A stretch of 53,670 bases of DNA from Brevibacterium sp. 239c (GCF_900169365.1 NZ_FXZH01000025.1:1-53670), one strand, 5' to 3'; counted from the first letter of the stretch, positions 13,664 to 23,914 are shown. The notes: generated from the letters alone by a model not told the origin. Program-made: numbers and translations.

Positions 13664-16600
13664 TTCGCAGCCTCCTGCTCATCTGTCGGCGACTGCTCCG
13701 CTGTTTCGCCGCTTGACCTCTCGACGGGAGCATCGCCGTGGAGGATATGAGTCGATGATGCTCTTACCTTGGCATCCGGGTCGGCGTCCTTCGACCGTCG
13801 GTCCCGGGAAGGTCGCTCCCCTCTGATCGAGTCCAACGGTCCGCTGAGCTCACCGTAGAGCAGCTCATCGGCACGTTCGCGAGTGCGTTCGACATCGCGG
13901 CGGATGATGCCATTGGTCAGCACGTCGTCACCGGCTGGCGTGGCCGCAGAGTCGGAGACTCCGAGGAGGTTGAACGAGGCCAGGATGAGGCCGAGGACCG
14001 CGAGGTAGACACCGAGGTCGAAGAGCATCGAGGTGGTGAAGTGTTGGCCCAGGAACTCCGCGTGCAGGGGTTCGAGGAACGAACCGACAGCGATGAGGCC
14101 GATGAGTCCGGTCACGACTGCGGTGGCCACGCCGGAGCCGATGAGGTAGAGCGGGGCACGTGGCGGGCCGATGGCTCTGTCCTTGGCCGTGGACATGTAG
14201 AGCAGGCCGATGACCGCGGATCCGATGAGTGCGGCTATGAAGCCGCCACCGGGTTCGTTGTGACCGCGCCAGAAGACGACCAGAGAGGTGATCGCCAGCA
14301 GGGGGCCGAGCACTCTGATCGTCAGCTGCTGGGGAATCACATTCGGCCAGGCCTCGTGGACCGCGCGATAGGCCGTCGTGCCGCGGGGGCGGATCGAGAT
14401 CCACGCCTGCCGAGGTGGTTCGGGGATGTTCTCGGCCGGAGGGTCGATGAACTTGTCCTTGACCGTCGACATCACCGCGACGATCGCGATGCCGGCCATG
14501 CCGAGGACCGTGAGCTCCCCCAGCGTGTCCAGAGCACGGAATTCCACGAGGATCGTGTTGACGATATTGTGCCCGCCGCTGATGTCCGGGGCGTTGTCGA
14601 TGTAGTAGAGACCGAGGTCGGACCGTTCTCGACGCCCGTTGAGAGCCAGCGTCAGCACGGTCGCGGCCAGACCGACGACGAGGGCGAAGATCACGCGGAT
14701 GGCCTGCAGACGCTTCGGGTATCGCCAGAAGGAACGTGGAAGCTTCTGCAGCACCAGCATGATGACGATGATCGTCATCGCCTCAACGAGCAGCTGGGTG
14801 AGGGTGACGTCCGGGGCACCAAGAGCCAAGATCTGAACCGTGGCGAGGATGCCGACTCCCGACAGCGCGACAACTGTGGTCAGACGCGAGTGGGAGGTGC
14901 AGACGACGAGCACGGCGATGGTGATGAGGACGAGGAGGACAATGTCGATGGGTCGCCACAGACCATCCTGCAGCGGTGGCAGATCCGGGTAGATGATCGG
15001 CACAGCAGAGAATGCGAGCACAGCGAGACCGCCCAGCGACATTGCCAGGTAGGGACCGGAATTCATCGGCTTGGCGAAGATGCTCAGTCCACGACCCGCT
15101 CGGCGCAGGACCCAGGTGAGGCCGCTCATGACATCGGCGCCATCGAATCCGAGGGCGGCTCGGTGGAAGAAGACGAAGACGCGGGAGCGGTTGAAGATGA
15201 TGATCACGCCGACCGCGATGATCAGCGCAGAGGCGATGAGTTCTGCGTTGACCCCATGCCACAGTGCCAAGTCTGTAGGCCCCGTTGACTCGAACAGGGA
15301 AGCACGAACAGCCTGGCTGATGGGGTTGTCGAAGACGAACAGGGCGAAGCTCAGCGGAATAGACGCGAAAATCGGCACAGCAGCGGAAACGAGCATGACG
15401 GGCGAGCCGTGTCCCAGGCGGGCCCGGTCCACGCGCTTTCCATCGATGAAGGCACCCCACACGGTCTTCGCACAGTAGGCGAAGGTCAGCACCGAAGCAC
15501 CCACGGCCACCAGCAGTGCTGCCCAGGCGGTCCAGGCCGAACCCGGAGTATCGCCGAATGCGGTGAAGAGCGCCTCCTTCGACACGAAGCCGAGCAGCGG
15601 AGGTATTCCCGCCATCGAGGCGCAGCCGACGATCATGACGGCGAAGGAGACCGGTGCCGCGCGCATCAGTCGTGGGATTCTGGTCAATTCGCGGGTTCCT
15701 GTGAGGTGGTCGATGACGCCGACCATCATGAACAGACCGGATTTGAACAGGGCGTGAGCGATGACGTGCAGGATCGCCGCGGCGATCGCTGCCTCGGAGC
15801 CGATGCCGATCACCGCGGTGATCAGCCCCAGCTGCGACACCGTGGAATAGGCCATCAGCTTCTTGACGTCGTACTGGTGGAGGGCGAACCAGCCGCCGAT
15901 GCAGGCGGTGATGAGGCCGGCGACGATGAGCAGAGTGTTCCAAGCAGGAGTGGCGTGGAAGGCCGGCGTGAACCGCAGCAGCAAGAAGATGCCGGCCTTG
16001 ACCACGGCGGCAGCATGCAGATAGGCAGAGACCGGGGTGGCCGCGGCCATCGCGTCGGGCAGCCAGGAGTGGAAGGGGAACTGCGCCGATTTGGTCATCG
16101 CCGCGACCGCGATGAGGATGGCCACCAGCGTCGTCACCGGTGCCTGTCCCGACCAGACCGGTGAACTCAGCGCCTCGTTGATGTTCGTGGTCCCGGTGAC
16201 CGCGATGATGGTTCCGGTGGCTATAAGCAGAGAGAGTCCGCCGATGAAGGTGATGAACATGGTCCGCAGCGACGGACCCTGACCGGGCGAACCTGACCGG
16301 GCGATGAGGAAGAAAGATGCCAGGGATGTCAGCTCCCAGCAGACGAACAGCACCAGAAGGTCGTTGCTGAGGACGAGCATCACCATGGAGAAGGTGAAGA
16401 TCACCATCAGCCAGTAGAAACTCGTGTTTCGCCCCGGGGACAGGTAGGCGGTCGAATAGACGAAGACGATCGCGCCGATGATCAGGGCTATAAAGGTGAA
16501 GATGACCCCGATGCCATCGGCACGAAGCGCCAGATCGACCCCGAACGCAGGGATCCACTGGAAGGACACTTCCGGGGTGGACCCGGACATCACCTCGGCG

Positions 16601-16734
16601 GCGGTGGGGGTGAAAAGGGCGGCGATTGCGAGGTAGGCGACCGCCAGGAGCCATCCGCTGGTTCGGCGGAGCCAGCGAGTGATGATGGGCGTGACGATGA
16701 TGAGCGCTGCGAGTGCGACAACGGTTAGGATCAT
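13654..16734 (-). CDS. mrpA: Na+/H+ antiporter subunit A fused to subunit B (MrpA-MrpB)
   Basis: A 1026-residue protein from the ATG at 16734, where the membrane domain begins (MILTVVALAALIIV); the longer frame upstream is not family-like. Residues 1 to about 600 are the NuoL-like channel (ELTSLASFFLIA, TKSAQFPFHSWLPDAMAAATPVSAYLHAAAVVKAG, split here only for description). Next comes a DUF4040/hydrogen-ion segment (VTLTQLLVEAMTIIVIMLVL). The C-terminal MnhB domain (RGHNEPGGGFIAALIGSAVI) is fused in frame. A hydrophilic tail of about 90 residues, rich in Arg, Asp and Ser, follows; it is unusual and of unknown role. It is the first gene of the mrpA(B)-C-D-E-F-G operon. Confidence 0.93.
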   Translation of the reverse strand: MILTVVALAALIIVTPIITRWLRRTSGWLLAVAYLAIAALFTPTAAEVMSGSTPEVSFQWIPAFGVDLALRADGIGVIFTFIALIIGAIVFVYSTAYLSPGRNTSFYWLMVIFTFSMVMLVLSNDLLVLFVCWELTSLASFFLIARSGSPGQGPSLRTMFITFIGGLSLLIATGTIIAVTGTTNINEALSSPVWSGQAPVTTLVAILIAVAAMTKSAQFPFHSWLPDAMAAATPVSAYLHAAAVVKAGIFLLLRFTPAFHATPAWNTLLIVAGLITACIGGWFALHQYDVKKLMAYSTVSQLGLITAVIGIGSEAAIAAAILHVIAHALFKSGLFMMVGVIDHLTGTRELTRIPRLMRAAPVSFAVMIVGCASMAGIPPLLGFVSKEALFTAFGDTPGSAWTAWAALLVAVGASVLTFAYCAKTVWGAFIDGKRVDRARLGHGSPVMLVSAAVPIFASIPLSFALFVFDNPISQAVRASLFESTGPTDLALWHGVNAELIASALIIAVGVIIIFNRSRVFVFFHRAALGFDGADVMSGLTWVLRRAGRGLSIFAKPMNSGPYLAMSLGGLAVLAFSAVPIIYPDLPPLQDGLWRPIDIVLLVLITIAVLVVCTSHSRLTTVVALSGVGILATVQILALGAPDVTLTQLLVEAMTIIVIMLVLQKLPRSFWRYPKRLQAIRVIFALVVGLAATVLTLALNGRRERSDLGLYYIDNAPDISGGHNIVNTILVEFRALDTLGELTVLGMAGIAIVAVMSTVKDKFIDPPAENIPEPPRQAWISIRPRGTTAYRAVHEAWPNVIPQQLTIRVLGPLLAITSLVVFWRGHNEPGGGFIAALIGSAVIGLLYMSTAKDRAIGPPRAPLYLIGSGVATAVVTGLIGLIAVGSFLEPLHAEFLGQHFTTSMLFDLGVYLAVLGLILASFNLLGVSDSAATPAGDDVLTNGIIRRDVERTRERADELLYGELSGPLDSIRGERPSRDRRSKDADPDAKVRASSTHILHGDAPVERSSGETAEQSPTDEQEAAKWS

Positions 16735-16858
16735 GACCGAGGCCTCAGGGCCCCGAACGCGGGTGATGCTTCCTTCACTCACTGACCCTTCGTCACGATG
16801 AACGCAATCTCGGATGAACGCAGACTTACAAATGATCAGACTATCTACTCGGAGTTCC

Positions 16859-17989
16859 ATGAGCAAAAGCACAAGCAAACCTCTGACGACCGAAACGATC
16901 CGCGTATTCTTCGATGCCCGCTTCACCCGAACGACCCACCACGACGGCATCTCCCGCTACGGATCGCGCCTGTTGGCTGCACTCCTCGCCGCCGTGCGGG
17001 GAACCGGTATCGAGGTCACTGCGATCATCAACGACGAAGCTCAGCTTGATCTGCTTCCCGATTGTGCGTGGGTCAAGCTCAACTCCCCCACCTCACCTGC
17101 AGAACTCTTCATTGCGCGCAAGCTCAATCGACTCGGTGCCGATGTGGTCTTCTCGACGATGCAGGTCATGGGGTCGACAGGACGCAGATACGGTCTCATT
17201 CTGACCGTCCACGATCTCATCTACTATTCTCATCCGCTGCCCCCTGCCGACCTGCCCTCAGCCATCCGGCTGCTGTGGCGGGCCTACCATCTCAGCTACG
17301 CACCACAGCGTCTCCTGCTGGGCCGTGCCGATGCGATTGCAGCGGTGAGCCGGACTACGAAGGGTCTCATCGCCGAGCACAAGCTGTCATCGAAGCCGGT
17401 CACTGTCGTGTCCAATGCAGCCGAGCTATCCGTCAGCGGTGTGCGAACCGTGAGCCGCCATGATGAGAAGTCCCTGGTCTACATGGGCGCGTTTCTGCCG
17501 TACAAGAACGTCGAGACTCTCATTCGCTCACTGGCACATCTGCCCGGTTGGACACTGCACATTGCGAGCCGGATCGAGGGCAGACGTGAAGCCGCGCTGC
17601 GCGCGCTCATCCCTGACCACGCGAAGGTGGTCTTCCACCGAGGGGTCAGCGATGAGGAGTATGCCCAGCTGCTCGAGGGAGCGACCGCTCTGGTCACGGC
17701 CTCTCAGGAAGAGGGATTCGGGCTTCCCGTCATCGAGGCGATGGCGCAGGGAGTGCCCGTCGCGATCTCGGACATTCCGATCTTCCATGAGATCGCTGGA
17801 GACGCTGCCGTCTACTTCGACTGCACCGATGCCAAGGACGTGGCTTCCGCGATCAGTCGTCTCACCGATCCCGAGCTGTGGTCAGAGCTCTCTGCGGCGG
17901 GGCAGCACCAGGCGCAGTCCTTCGATTGGGATTCGTCTGCACGGACGCTGGTGGACATGATCCGCACGGTTCACGCATCACGACAGTGA
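16859..17989 (+). CDS. GT4-family glycosyltransferase
   Basis: A 376-residue enzyme beginning at the ATG at 16859 (site CGGAG, about 6 bases upstream). It has two Rossmann halves of the GT-B fold. The N-terminal half carries FFDARFT and TVHDLIYYSHPLP. The C-terminal nucleotide-sugar-binding half carries VYMGAFLPYKNVETLI and the EX7E-type motif EEGFGLPVIEAMAQGVPVA (Glu and Glu eight residues apart). GT4 enzymes transfer mannose, glucose or other hexoses to lipid, protein or polysaccharide acceptors. It is divergent from mrpA and stands alone, so the acceptor cannot be named. Confidence 0.88.
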   Translation: MSKSTSKPLTTETIRVFFDARFTRTTHHDGISRYGSRLLAALLAAVRGTGIEVTAIINDEAQLDLLPDCAWVKLNSPTSPAELFIARKLNRLGADVVFSTMQVMGSTGRRYGLILTVHDLIYYSHPLPPADLPSAIRLLWRAYHLSYAPQRLLLGRADAIAAVSRTTKGLIAEHKLSSKPVTVVSNAAELSVSGVRTVSRHDEKSLVYMGAFLPYKNVETLIRSLAHLPGWTLHIASRIEGRREAALRALIPDHAKVVFHRGVSDEEYAQLLEGATALVTASQEEGFGLPVIEAMAQGVPVAISDIPIFHEIAGDAAVYFDCTDAKDVASAISRLTDPELWSELSAAGQHQAQSFDWDSSARTLVDMIRTVHASRQ

Positions 17990-18048
17990 TTGCGAGCCGG
18001 CGGCGCGCGAACCGAGGGCGCGTGAGCTCCGAGCAGGGCATACCACGG

Positions 18049-18645
18049 TTAGGAGGGGACGGTGCCCCAGCTGCGCAGGATCCAGTTGGTTCCGGTGAAG
18101 CCGAATTCGCCGTGTCCGCAGTTGCCCAGGACAGCCAAACGACCCGAACCGTCCATGCCGAGCAGCAGTTCTGCAGCGGCGCGCAGAACCGCTCCATGCG
18201 CCACGATGGCGATGGTCTGGGCTTCTGTGCCATCGATGATGTCCGTGATCGCCGAGGCGACGCGCCGACCCGATTCGGAGCGGGATTCGCCACCTGGCGG
18301 GTTCATATCAGCTCCGCTGAGCCATTGTTCAAGTTCCTCGGGCCAGGATTCGCTGAGCTCCGCGCGGGTATGACCTTCCCATTGGCCGAAGGCGGTCTCA
18401 CGAAGACGCTCGTCACGTGTGACGTCTACGTTCAGAAGTGACGCGAGCTCATCGGCGGTAGCAGCGGCTCTCGATAAGTCGGAGGAGACGATGAGGTCAG
18501 GCTGCAGTTTGCTGAGGTAGCTCGCTGCTTGCGCAGCCTGGTTCCGCCCCAGTTCGTTGAGCGGGATGTCGGTCTGACCTTGGAACCGGCGTTCGAGGTT
18601 GTAGTCAGTCTGGCCATGCCGCCAGAAGATGACCGTTCTGGTCAT
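18049..18645 (-). CDS. Histidine phosphatase (phosphoglycerate mutase-like)
   Basis: A 198-residue protein with the family signature FWRHGQTDYN (catalytic His10), a downstream Arg (SSDLSRAAATA), an acidic active-site residue in RETAFGQWEGHT and the second catalytic His in IAIVAHGAVLRAA. These enzymes remove phosphate from sugar phosphates or nucleotides; the position after nadD and rsfS is conserved in Micrococcales, but the substrate there is not firmly known. The start overlaps the rsfS stop by 4 bases, so it is the last gene of the nadD-rsfS operon. Confidence 0.9.
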   Translation of the reverse strand: MTRTVIFWRHGQTDYNLERRFQGQTDIPLNELGRNQAAQAASYLSKLQPDLIVSSDLSRAAATADELASLLNVDVTRDERLRETAFGQWEGHTRAELSESWPEELEQWLSGADMNPPGGESRSESGRRVASAITDIIDGTEAQTIAIVAHGAVLRAAAELLLGMDGSGRLAVLGNCGHGEFGFTGTNWILRSWGTVPS

Positions 18646-19031
18646 TGAGTGTCGCCGGCGCCTGCGGGCGCAGGCAGCTGCAGATCGATGACAGGGCAGT
18701 CATTCCACAGGCGTTCGAGCGCGTAGTATTCGCGCTGTTCCTGCGAGAAGACGTGGACGACGATGTCACCGAAGTCCAGGAGAACCCAGTCGCCGCTCCC
18801 CCTGCCTTCTCGGCGCAACGGTGTATGACCATAGGTCGTCTGCAGAGCTTCTTCGACAGCGTCGACGATCGACGCAATCTGCCGATCGTTCTCTGCCGAG
18901 ATGATGAGGAAGGCATCGGTGATGTACAGAGTGGCACTCACGTCGAGGGCCACTTGATCGGTGCCGAACTTCTCGTCCGCCGCGCGGGCGGCAGTCCTCA
19001 GCATTTGGGTTGTTTCAACGATCTCGCTCAC
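18642..19031 (-). CDS. rsfS: Ribosomal silencing factor RsfS
   Basis: A 129-residue RsfS/Iojap protein with the typical signatures DAFLIISAENDRQI, AVEEALQ and the conserved core GSGDWVLLDFGDIVVHVF followed by YALERLW. RsfS binds ribosomal protein L14 on the 50S subunit and blocks subunit joining under starvation. A C-terminal Pro/Ala-rich tail is present. It sits in the conserved block after nadD. Confidence 0.95.
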   Translation of the reverse strand: MSEIVETTQMLRTAARAADEKFGTDQVALDVSATLYITDAFLIISAENDRQIASIVDAVEEALQTTYGHTPLRREGRGSGDWVLLDFGDIVVHVFSQEQREYYALERLWNDCPVIDLQLPAPAGAGDTQ

Positions 19032-19048
19032 AAGAGCCTTTCAGATGA

Positions 19049-20539
19049 TTACAGCAACATGACCAGTGCAATGACGATGAGTGCGACTGCGAAGAGCGCA
19101 GCGACACCCAGCACTACAAAGGGTACTTTGGATGGTTCTTCACCAACAAGGATCCGGCCATCGTGACCGGTGACCTCGCTGGCGCGAATGCGAGTGCCTG
19201 GAGGATTTTCGGTCTCTTCATCCTCATAGTCAGGGTTGGGAAGCGCCCATGCCTCGGGCACTGTCTCCATCGGACGCGTCTCCGGGTTGGCTGCAAGAGC
19301 ACGAGCAGCATCGTCGGATGCGGTCCCAGCCTCATAGCCGGAGTCCGGGTTCTGTCGCGGGTCGAGATCGGCTGCAGACGGGTCAGGAGTCGGTGCCGCA
19401 GCTGCGTTCGTGTCTCCGCCGGGCTCGTTCCGGTCCGCCGAATGCTGGTTGCTCCGAACATCAGTGCTCGTCTCAGGGCTGTCGGCCTCAGGGATCTGGG
19501 CTGAGGCCGCGGTGACGACCCGCACCCCCGAGGTGCTCGGAGGCTGAACGATCGGCATGCGCCGCGAGCGGCTCAGCGAGTCATCTTCGTCTGTCGCATC
19601 ATTGCCCAGCGTCTCATCGCTCGGAACGTCTTCGGCAGCACCCGAGGGAGCCGGTGCTGCTGACTCGGCAGCGTGTGGCTCGGAAGAAGACCGCGCGGCA
19701 CCGGGCAACTCCGGAGCAGGCGCCAGTGCATCGTCGTCCGCGGGAGTCTCCGCGGATTCGGGGGTGGGGCCTGCCGGAGCGGCTTTGGGGTCCAGTTCCT
19801 CGATCGGCTGGGACAGCGCATCGTGGGGAGCATCGTCGAGGGCAGTCGGGCGAGGAGCTGAATCGGCGGTGACGGGCGATTCGAAATCACGGGCGGCGAC
19901 TTCGTCGGCGGATCCGCCGAATCCTGCGGTATCGAAGGATTCGTTCTCGCCGGAGTTGTCTTCGTCCGATCCCTCCGGTGAGTTCTCCTCGAGACCCGCG
20001 ATGACTGGGATCGCGCCCGTGGAGACGTCGCCTTCCAGAGACAGTCCGTGTTCGCGCAGATAATTCTTGCGTGCCGTGCGCGAATCAAAATGCGGCAATG
20101 GGGCGCGCTGCGGGTCGAGACGGTCTTCGGCGTTGACTGGTGGCCGGGATTCCTGCGGGTAGTCAGTAGCCAAAGCACCGCGCTCATGACTGATGCGGGG
20201 TGTTGGTTCCGCGTCGACGCGCGAGCTGGTGTCAGCCGCTTCGGACTCGTCACTGTTCACTCGGGGTACGGGCACACCGGTGGGCGAATCGGACGTTTGA
20301 GCAGGAGCTTCCGGTGCATCGGCGAGCGTCTCAGGTGCCCGGGCAGGCGCTTCGGTTGGTTTAGCAGACGATGCCGGTGTCTGAGTGGACGACGGCTGCG
20401 GGTTCAGCAGTTCGGCTCGATCGGTCGCCGACGGCTCGCTTGGCTGCTCAGGCGTCTCTCGTGCTTCGAACGCCTGCTCTGCAGCAATTCGCTCGGCTTC
20501 GCGCCGGGCACGACGTGATGTGAACTGCTCCTCAGCCAT
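19049..20539 (-). CDS. Tail-anchored, disordered Pro/Ala/Glu-rich protein
   Basis: Start ATG at 20539 (496 residues), preceded by GGAGTG and overlapping the nadD stop by 8 bases; the longer frame is unlikely. Residues 1-25 are a basic helix ([19 protein letters not shown]). About 430 residues follow of low-complexity Pro/Ala/Glu/Asp/Ser sequence, and then a single hydrophobic C-terminal helix ([19 protein letters not shown]). The layout is a membrane-tethered disordered cytoplasmic or surface protein. No enzymatic domain is visible. Its place between nadD and rsfS is familiar in related actinobacteria, where proteins of similar design are annotated as hypothetical. Confidence 0.8.
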   Translation of the reverse strand: MAEEQFTSRRARREAERIAAEQAFEARETPEQPSEPSATDRAELLNPQPSSTQTPASSAKPTEAPARAPETLADAPEAPAQTSDSPTGVPVPRVNSDESEAADTSSRVDAEPTPRISHERGALATDYPQESRPPVNAEDRLDPQRAPLPHFDSRTARKNYLREHGLSLEGDVSTGAIPVIAGLEENSPEGSDEDNSGENESFDTAGFGGSADEVAARDFESPVTADSAPRPTALDDAPHDALSQPIEELDPKAAPAGPTPESAETPADDDALAPAPELPGAARSSSEPHAAESAAPAPSGAAEDVPSDETLGNDATDEDDSLSRSRRMPIVQPPSTSGVRVVTAASAQIPEADSPETSTDVRSNQHSADRNEPGGDTNAAAAPTPDPSAADLDPRQNPDSGYEAGTASDDAARALAANPETRPMETVPEAWALPNPDYEDEETENPPGTRIRASEVTGHDGRILVGEEPSKVPFVVLGVAALFAVALIVIALVMLL

Positions 20540-21137
20540 TTTCACTCCTGTACAACTCGTATTTCGCGATGTACTGAACGACCCCGTCCGGTACGAGGTA
20601 CCAGACGGGCGCCCCATCCATCACCCGTAGTCTGCAATCCGTGGACGAGATCGACAGGGCAGGAATCTGCACCAAGCTCAATCGGTCCACCGGAAGACCT
20701 TCACTGCGAAGTTCGTGTCCCGGGCGGCTCACTCCGACGAAGTGCGCCAAGGAAAACAGCTCATCTACATTCTTCCACGTCAGAATCTGAGCCAAAGCGT
20801 CCGCGCCGGTGATGAAGAACATCTCTGTGTCTGACCCGTAGCTCTTGGCTAGATCCCGAAGCGTGTCGATGGTGTAGGTGGGACCTGGACGATCGACGTC
20901 GGTTCGAGAGACGGTGAAACGCGGGTTCGACGCTGTTGCGACGACGGTCATCAGATACCGATGTTCGGCGCTGGTGACCTCTCCGGCGTCCTTCTGATAG
21001 GGACGGCCAGTGGGCACGAAGACGACTTCGTCGAGATCGAAGGTCGACTGTACCTCACTGGCTGCTACCAGGTGACCGTGGTGAATGGGGTCGAAGGTGC
21101 CACCCATGACACCGACCCTGCGTGGTTGTTTTGCCAT
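20532..21137 (-). CDS. nadD: Nicotinate-nucleotide adenylyltransferase NadD
   Basis: A 201-residue enzyme with the nucleotidyltransferase motif [11 protein letters not shown] (12-22), the central [12 protein letters not shown] and YLMTVVATA, and the C-terminal ISSTDCR motif typical of NadD. It converts nicotinate mononucleotide and ATP to deamido-NAD in NAD synthesis. The ATG is one base after the stop of the 54-residue gene (TGATATGG), so the two are translationally linked. Confidence 0.95.
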   Translation of the reverse strand: MAKQPRRVGVMGGTFDPIHHGHLVAASEVQSTFDLDEVVFVPTGRPYQKDAGEVTSAEHRYLMTVVATASNPRFTVSRTDVDRPGPTYTIDTLRDLAKSYGSDTEMFFITGADALAQILTWKNVDELFSLAHFVGVSRPGHELRSEGLPVDRLSLVQIPALSISSTDCRLRVMDGAPVWYLVPDGVVQYIAKYELYRSENG

Positions 21138-21138
21138 A

Positions 21139-21303
21139 TCAGTGGCGGTTGGAGATGCCCTTCCACGACCGGCTCACTGCTGCCATCGAGAGGAAGATCG
21201 CGAGGGTGATGAGTCCGAAGAAGATCGGGTCCATCGGCAATTCGGTGTGGTGGGCTGCCTTCTCCGCGCCTTCGGCAACGGTGGTCAACAGGGCTGCATT
21301 CAC
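21139..21303 (-). CDS. Small membrane protein, 54 aa, conserved before nadD
   Basis: GTG start at 21303 with GGAGAGAG a few bases upstream; the TGA ends one base before the nadD ATG. The product reads [19 protein letters not shown], then [20 protein letters not shown], then a short basic tail ending SWKGISNRH. It has one transmembrane helix, the MDPI and KGISNRH edges being typical of a small hypothetical protein found in this position in related Micrococcales (recalled, not searched). The function is unknown. The frame is too short for many annotation pipelines. Confidence 0.75.
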   Translation of the reverse strand: MNAALLTTVAEGAEKAAHHTELPMDPIFFGLITLAIFLSMAAVSRSWKGISNRH

Positions 21304-21454
21304 GTGCTCTCTCCTAATCAGTGATGATGACGCGGTGTATCTGCGTCGCAGTGCTTATGTCTTCAGTTTCTCATGGACTATGAGACAAGTGGGCATCGAC
21401 ATGGGTATGAGTGGCGTCCAAGTTCACCGTTGGTGCCCTGCGACCAGGGCCGGG

Positions 21455-22744
21455 TCAGTCCCGGATCTGACCATTGCCCATCATGACCCACTTCGTCGTC
21501 GTCAGCTGCTCGACTCCCATAGGCCCGCGGGCGTGGAGCTTCTGGGTCGAGATTCCCACCTCTGCGCCGAAGCCGAGCTCTCCCCCGTCGGTGAACCGTG
21601 TAGACACGTTGACTCCCACCGCAGCAGCGTCGATGGCTGTGACGAATGTCTCTGCATTGTCGATGTCCTTGGTCACGATCACTTCTGTGTGTCCCGAGGA
21701 ATAGGCACGAATATGCTCGATGGCTTCGTCGATTCCCGACACGACCTTCACCGCGAGTTCAAGGTCAAGATATTCTTTCGCCCAGTCACGTCGAGAGACA
21801 CGCTTGACCTTCATCGATTCAGGCGCCAGTGCCGCAACCGTGGAATCGGCGTGCAGCACGACCCCTGCCTGGTCGAGGCGCTCGAGGATCTTGGGAAGGA
21901 CGCGCTTGGCAGCCTTCTCATGAACGAGCAGTGTTTCGAGTGAGTTGCAGACACTGGGCCGGTGAGTCTTGGAGTTGACCACCAGGTCGACCGAATTCTT
22001 CACGGTGGCCGAAGAGTCGATGAACATGTGGACGTTCCCGATCCCGGTTTCGATGACTGGAACGAGAGATTCCTGCACCACCGTGTTGATGAGTTCTGCA
22101 CCACCGCGCGGAATGAGGAGATCAACGTAGTCACGTGCGTTCATGAGCACTGTGGCGCCATCGCGTCCGTATTGGTCTATTCCATTGATCGAATCTGCTG
22201 GCAATCCGGCTGTTTCCACGGCTTTGCGCAACACGGAAACGATTTCAGTGTTGGTGTTCTGGGCGGCTGAGCCGCCACGCAGGACGGTGGCATTGCCGGC
22301 CTTGAGCGCGAGGATCGCGATGTCGACGGTGACGTTGGGGCGAGCTTCGTAGATCGCACCGATCACTCCCATCGGCACGCGGTTCTGGGTCAGACGGATG
22401 CCGTTGGGCAGAACACGGCCCACGACGACGTTACCCACGGGATCGTCGAGGTCGATGATCGTGCCCACGGAAGCGGCGATTGCTTCGATGCGATCGTGGT
22501 CGAGGCGCAGGCGGTCAAGGAGACCCGTGTTCATCCCGTTGTCGACGCCGGTTGCGATGTCGAGCTCATTGGCTTTGACGATTCGTTCGGAATTTGCGCG
22601 CAGGGCTTCGGCGATCGCGCGCAGCCCTGCGTCTTTCTCTGCAGTCGATGAGGTCGCCAGGTGCGCGGAGGCGCTCTTGGCGTTCCTGACGACTCTGGTG
22701 ACTCCCCGAACGGTCTTCGGATGTATCTCGGATACAGCGGTCAT
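21455..22744 (-). CDS. proA: Gamma-glutamyl phosphate reductase ProA
   Basis: A 429-residue aldehyde-dehydrogenase-superfamily enzyme. Family marks include GVIGAIYEARPNVTVD, VLRGGSAAQNTN, the catalytic cysteine in HRPSVCNSLETLLVH and the conserved DGGELGFGAEVGISTQKLHARGP region near the C-terminus, split in my reading only by length. It reduces L-glutamyl-5-phosphate with NADPH to glutamate semialdehyde, the second step of proline synthesis. It follows proB with a 3-base gap. Confidence 0.96.
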   Translation of the reverse strand: MTAVSEIHPKTVRGVTRVVRNAKSASAHLATSSTAEKDAGLRAIAEALRANSERIVKANELDIATGVDNGMNTGLLDRLRLDHDRIEAIAASVGTIIDLDDPVGNVVVGRVLPNGIRLTQNRVPMGVIGAIYEARPNVTVDIAILALKAGNATVLRGGSAAQNTNTEIVSVLRKAVETAGLPADSINGIDQYGRDGATVLMNARDYVDLLIPRGGAELINTVVQESLVPVIETGIGNVHMFIDSSATVKNSVDLVVNSKTHRPSVCNSLETLLVHEKAAKRVLPKILERLDQAGVVLHADSTVAALAPESMKVKRVSRRDWAKEYLDLELAVKVVSGIDEAIEHIRAYSSGHTEVIVTKDIDNAETFVTAIDAAAVGVNVSTRFTDGGELGFGAEVGISTQKLHARGPMGVEQLTTTKWVMMGNGQIRD

Positions 22745-22747
22745 GGA

Positions 22748-23914
22748 CTATCTCCCCCCGCTCACGTGAGTGAGTACGAGATCATTGCGATGGATGACCT
22801 CTTTACGGTAATCATTTCCTAGTCGGGTGCCAAGTTCATCCGTGGACAGCCCGAACATCCCGGGTAGTTCGTGCGATGAGAAGTTCGTCATGCCCCGAGC
22901 GATGACTTCACCACCGAGGTTCCTGATTTCGATGGGGTCTCCAGCTTCGAAGTCCCCGGTCACGTCGGTCACGCCGGCAGCCAGGAGAGAGGTTCCTCGG
23001 GAGAGCACAGCTGATTCTGCACCGTTGTCGATGGTCACCGAGCCGAAGGTGCGAGCCAGATGGCGCAGCCAGAGCAGTCGGGTCCCTCGACGTTTGTGTG
23101 TCACTGAGAACCATGTGCCCACAGGTTCGCCGCTCAAGACTGCTGAGATCTTCTCCGCCGAGGTCAGCACTGCGGGAATTCCCGAGTCCGCGACCATGAG
23201 AGCGGCTTCGACCTTCGTCGCCATGCCACCTGTCCCGGTACCAGCGTCCCCGGTGCCGCCGATGGCGATGTCACCGAGATCGGCGATGGAAGACACCTGC
23301 GAAATATGCACGGAGCCCGGAACGTTGGGCGGCCCCGAATACAGGGCGTCGACATCGGAGAGCAGCACGAGGGCGTCTGCGTGCGAAAGGTGTGCCACAA
23401 GAGCGGCCAAACGGTCATTGTCACCGAAGCGAATCTCTTCGGTCGCCACAGCATCGTTCTCATTCACGATCGGCAATGTGCCGAGGGCGAGGAGTTTGTC
23501 GATGGCACGTTGGGCGTTCTTGTACCGAGTGCGTCGGATCAGGTCGTCGGCCGAGAGCAGCACCTGACCGGGCACCAAGTCGTATCGACCGAGTGCTCGG
23601 GTGTAGGCGGCCATGAGCAGACCCTGACCCACCCCGGCAGCGGCCTGCTGTGTGGCAAGGTCACGGGGTCGTTTGCTCAGGCCCATAGGTTCGAGCCCTG
23701 CCGCGATCGCGCCGGAAGACACGAGGATGACCTCATGCCCAGCGGCGCGATGAGCTCCGACCACATCGGTGAGAGCGATCAGCTTCGCTTCGTCCAACCC
23801 CCCATCGAGGGTGGTCAGCGACGAGGAGCCGACCTTGATCACGATGCGGCGGGCGGTTGCGACATCGGCTCGCGCCGAAAGACTGCCAGAATCCGTGGAC
23901 TGGCTCCCGCTCAT
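22748..23914 (-). CDS. proB: Glutamate 5-kinase ProB
   Basis: A 388-residue kinase with the amino-acid-kinase start [13 protein letters not shown], the catalytic loops [15 protein letters not shown] and [15 protein letters not shown], and a C-terminal PUA domain (about 295-370). The PUA domain, present in many bacterial ProB enzymes, follows the kinase after a short linker. It phosphorylates glutamate to start proline synthesis. The ATG overlaps the obg stop as ATGA. Confidence 0.96.
   Translation of the reverse strand: MSGSQSTDSGSLSARADVATARRIVIKVGSSSLTTLDGGLDEAKLIALTDVVGAHRAAGHEVILVSSGAIAAGLEPMGLSKRPRDLATQQAAAGVGQGLLMAAYTRALGRYDLVPGQVLLSADDLIRRTRYKNAQRAIDKLLALGTLPIVNENDAVATEEIRFGDNDRLAALVAHLSHADALVLLSDVDALYSGPPNVPGSVHISQVSSIADLGDIAIGGTGDAGTGTGGMATKVEAALMVADSGIPAVLTSAEKISAVLSGEPVGTWFSVTHKRRGTRLLWLRHLARTFGSVTIDNGAESAVLSRGTSLLAAGVTDVTGDFEAGDPIEIRNLGGEVIARGMTNFSSHELPGMFGLSTDELGTRLGNDYRKEVIHRNDLVLTHVSGGR

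Noticed and set aside
14041..15288. 415-residue plus-strand frame and a 623-residue minus frame (14783-16654)
   Set aside because: Both are shadow frames of mrpA, which has full family motifs.
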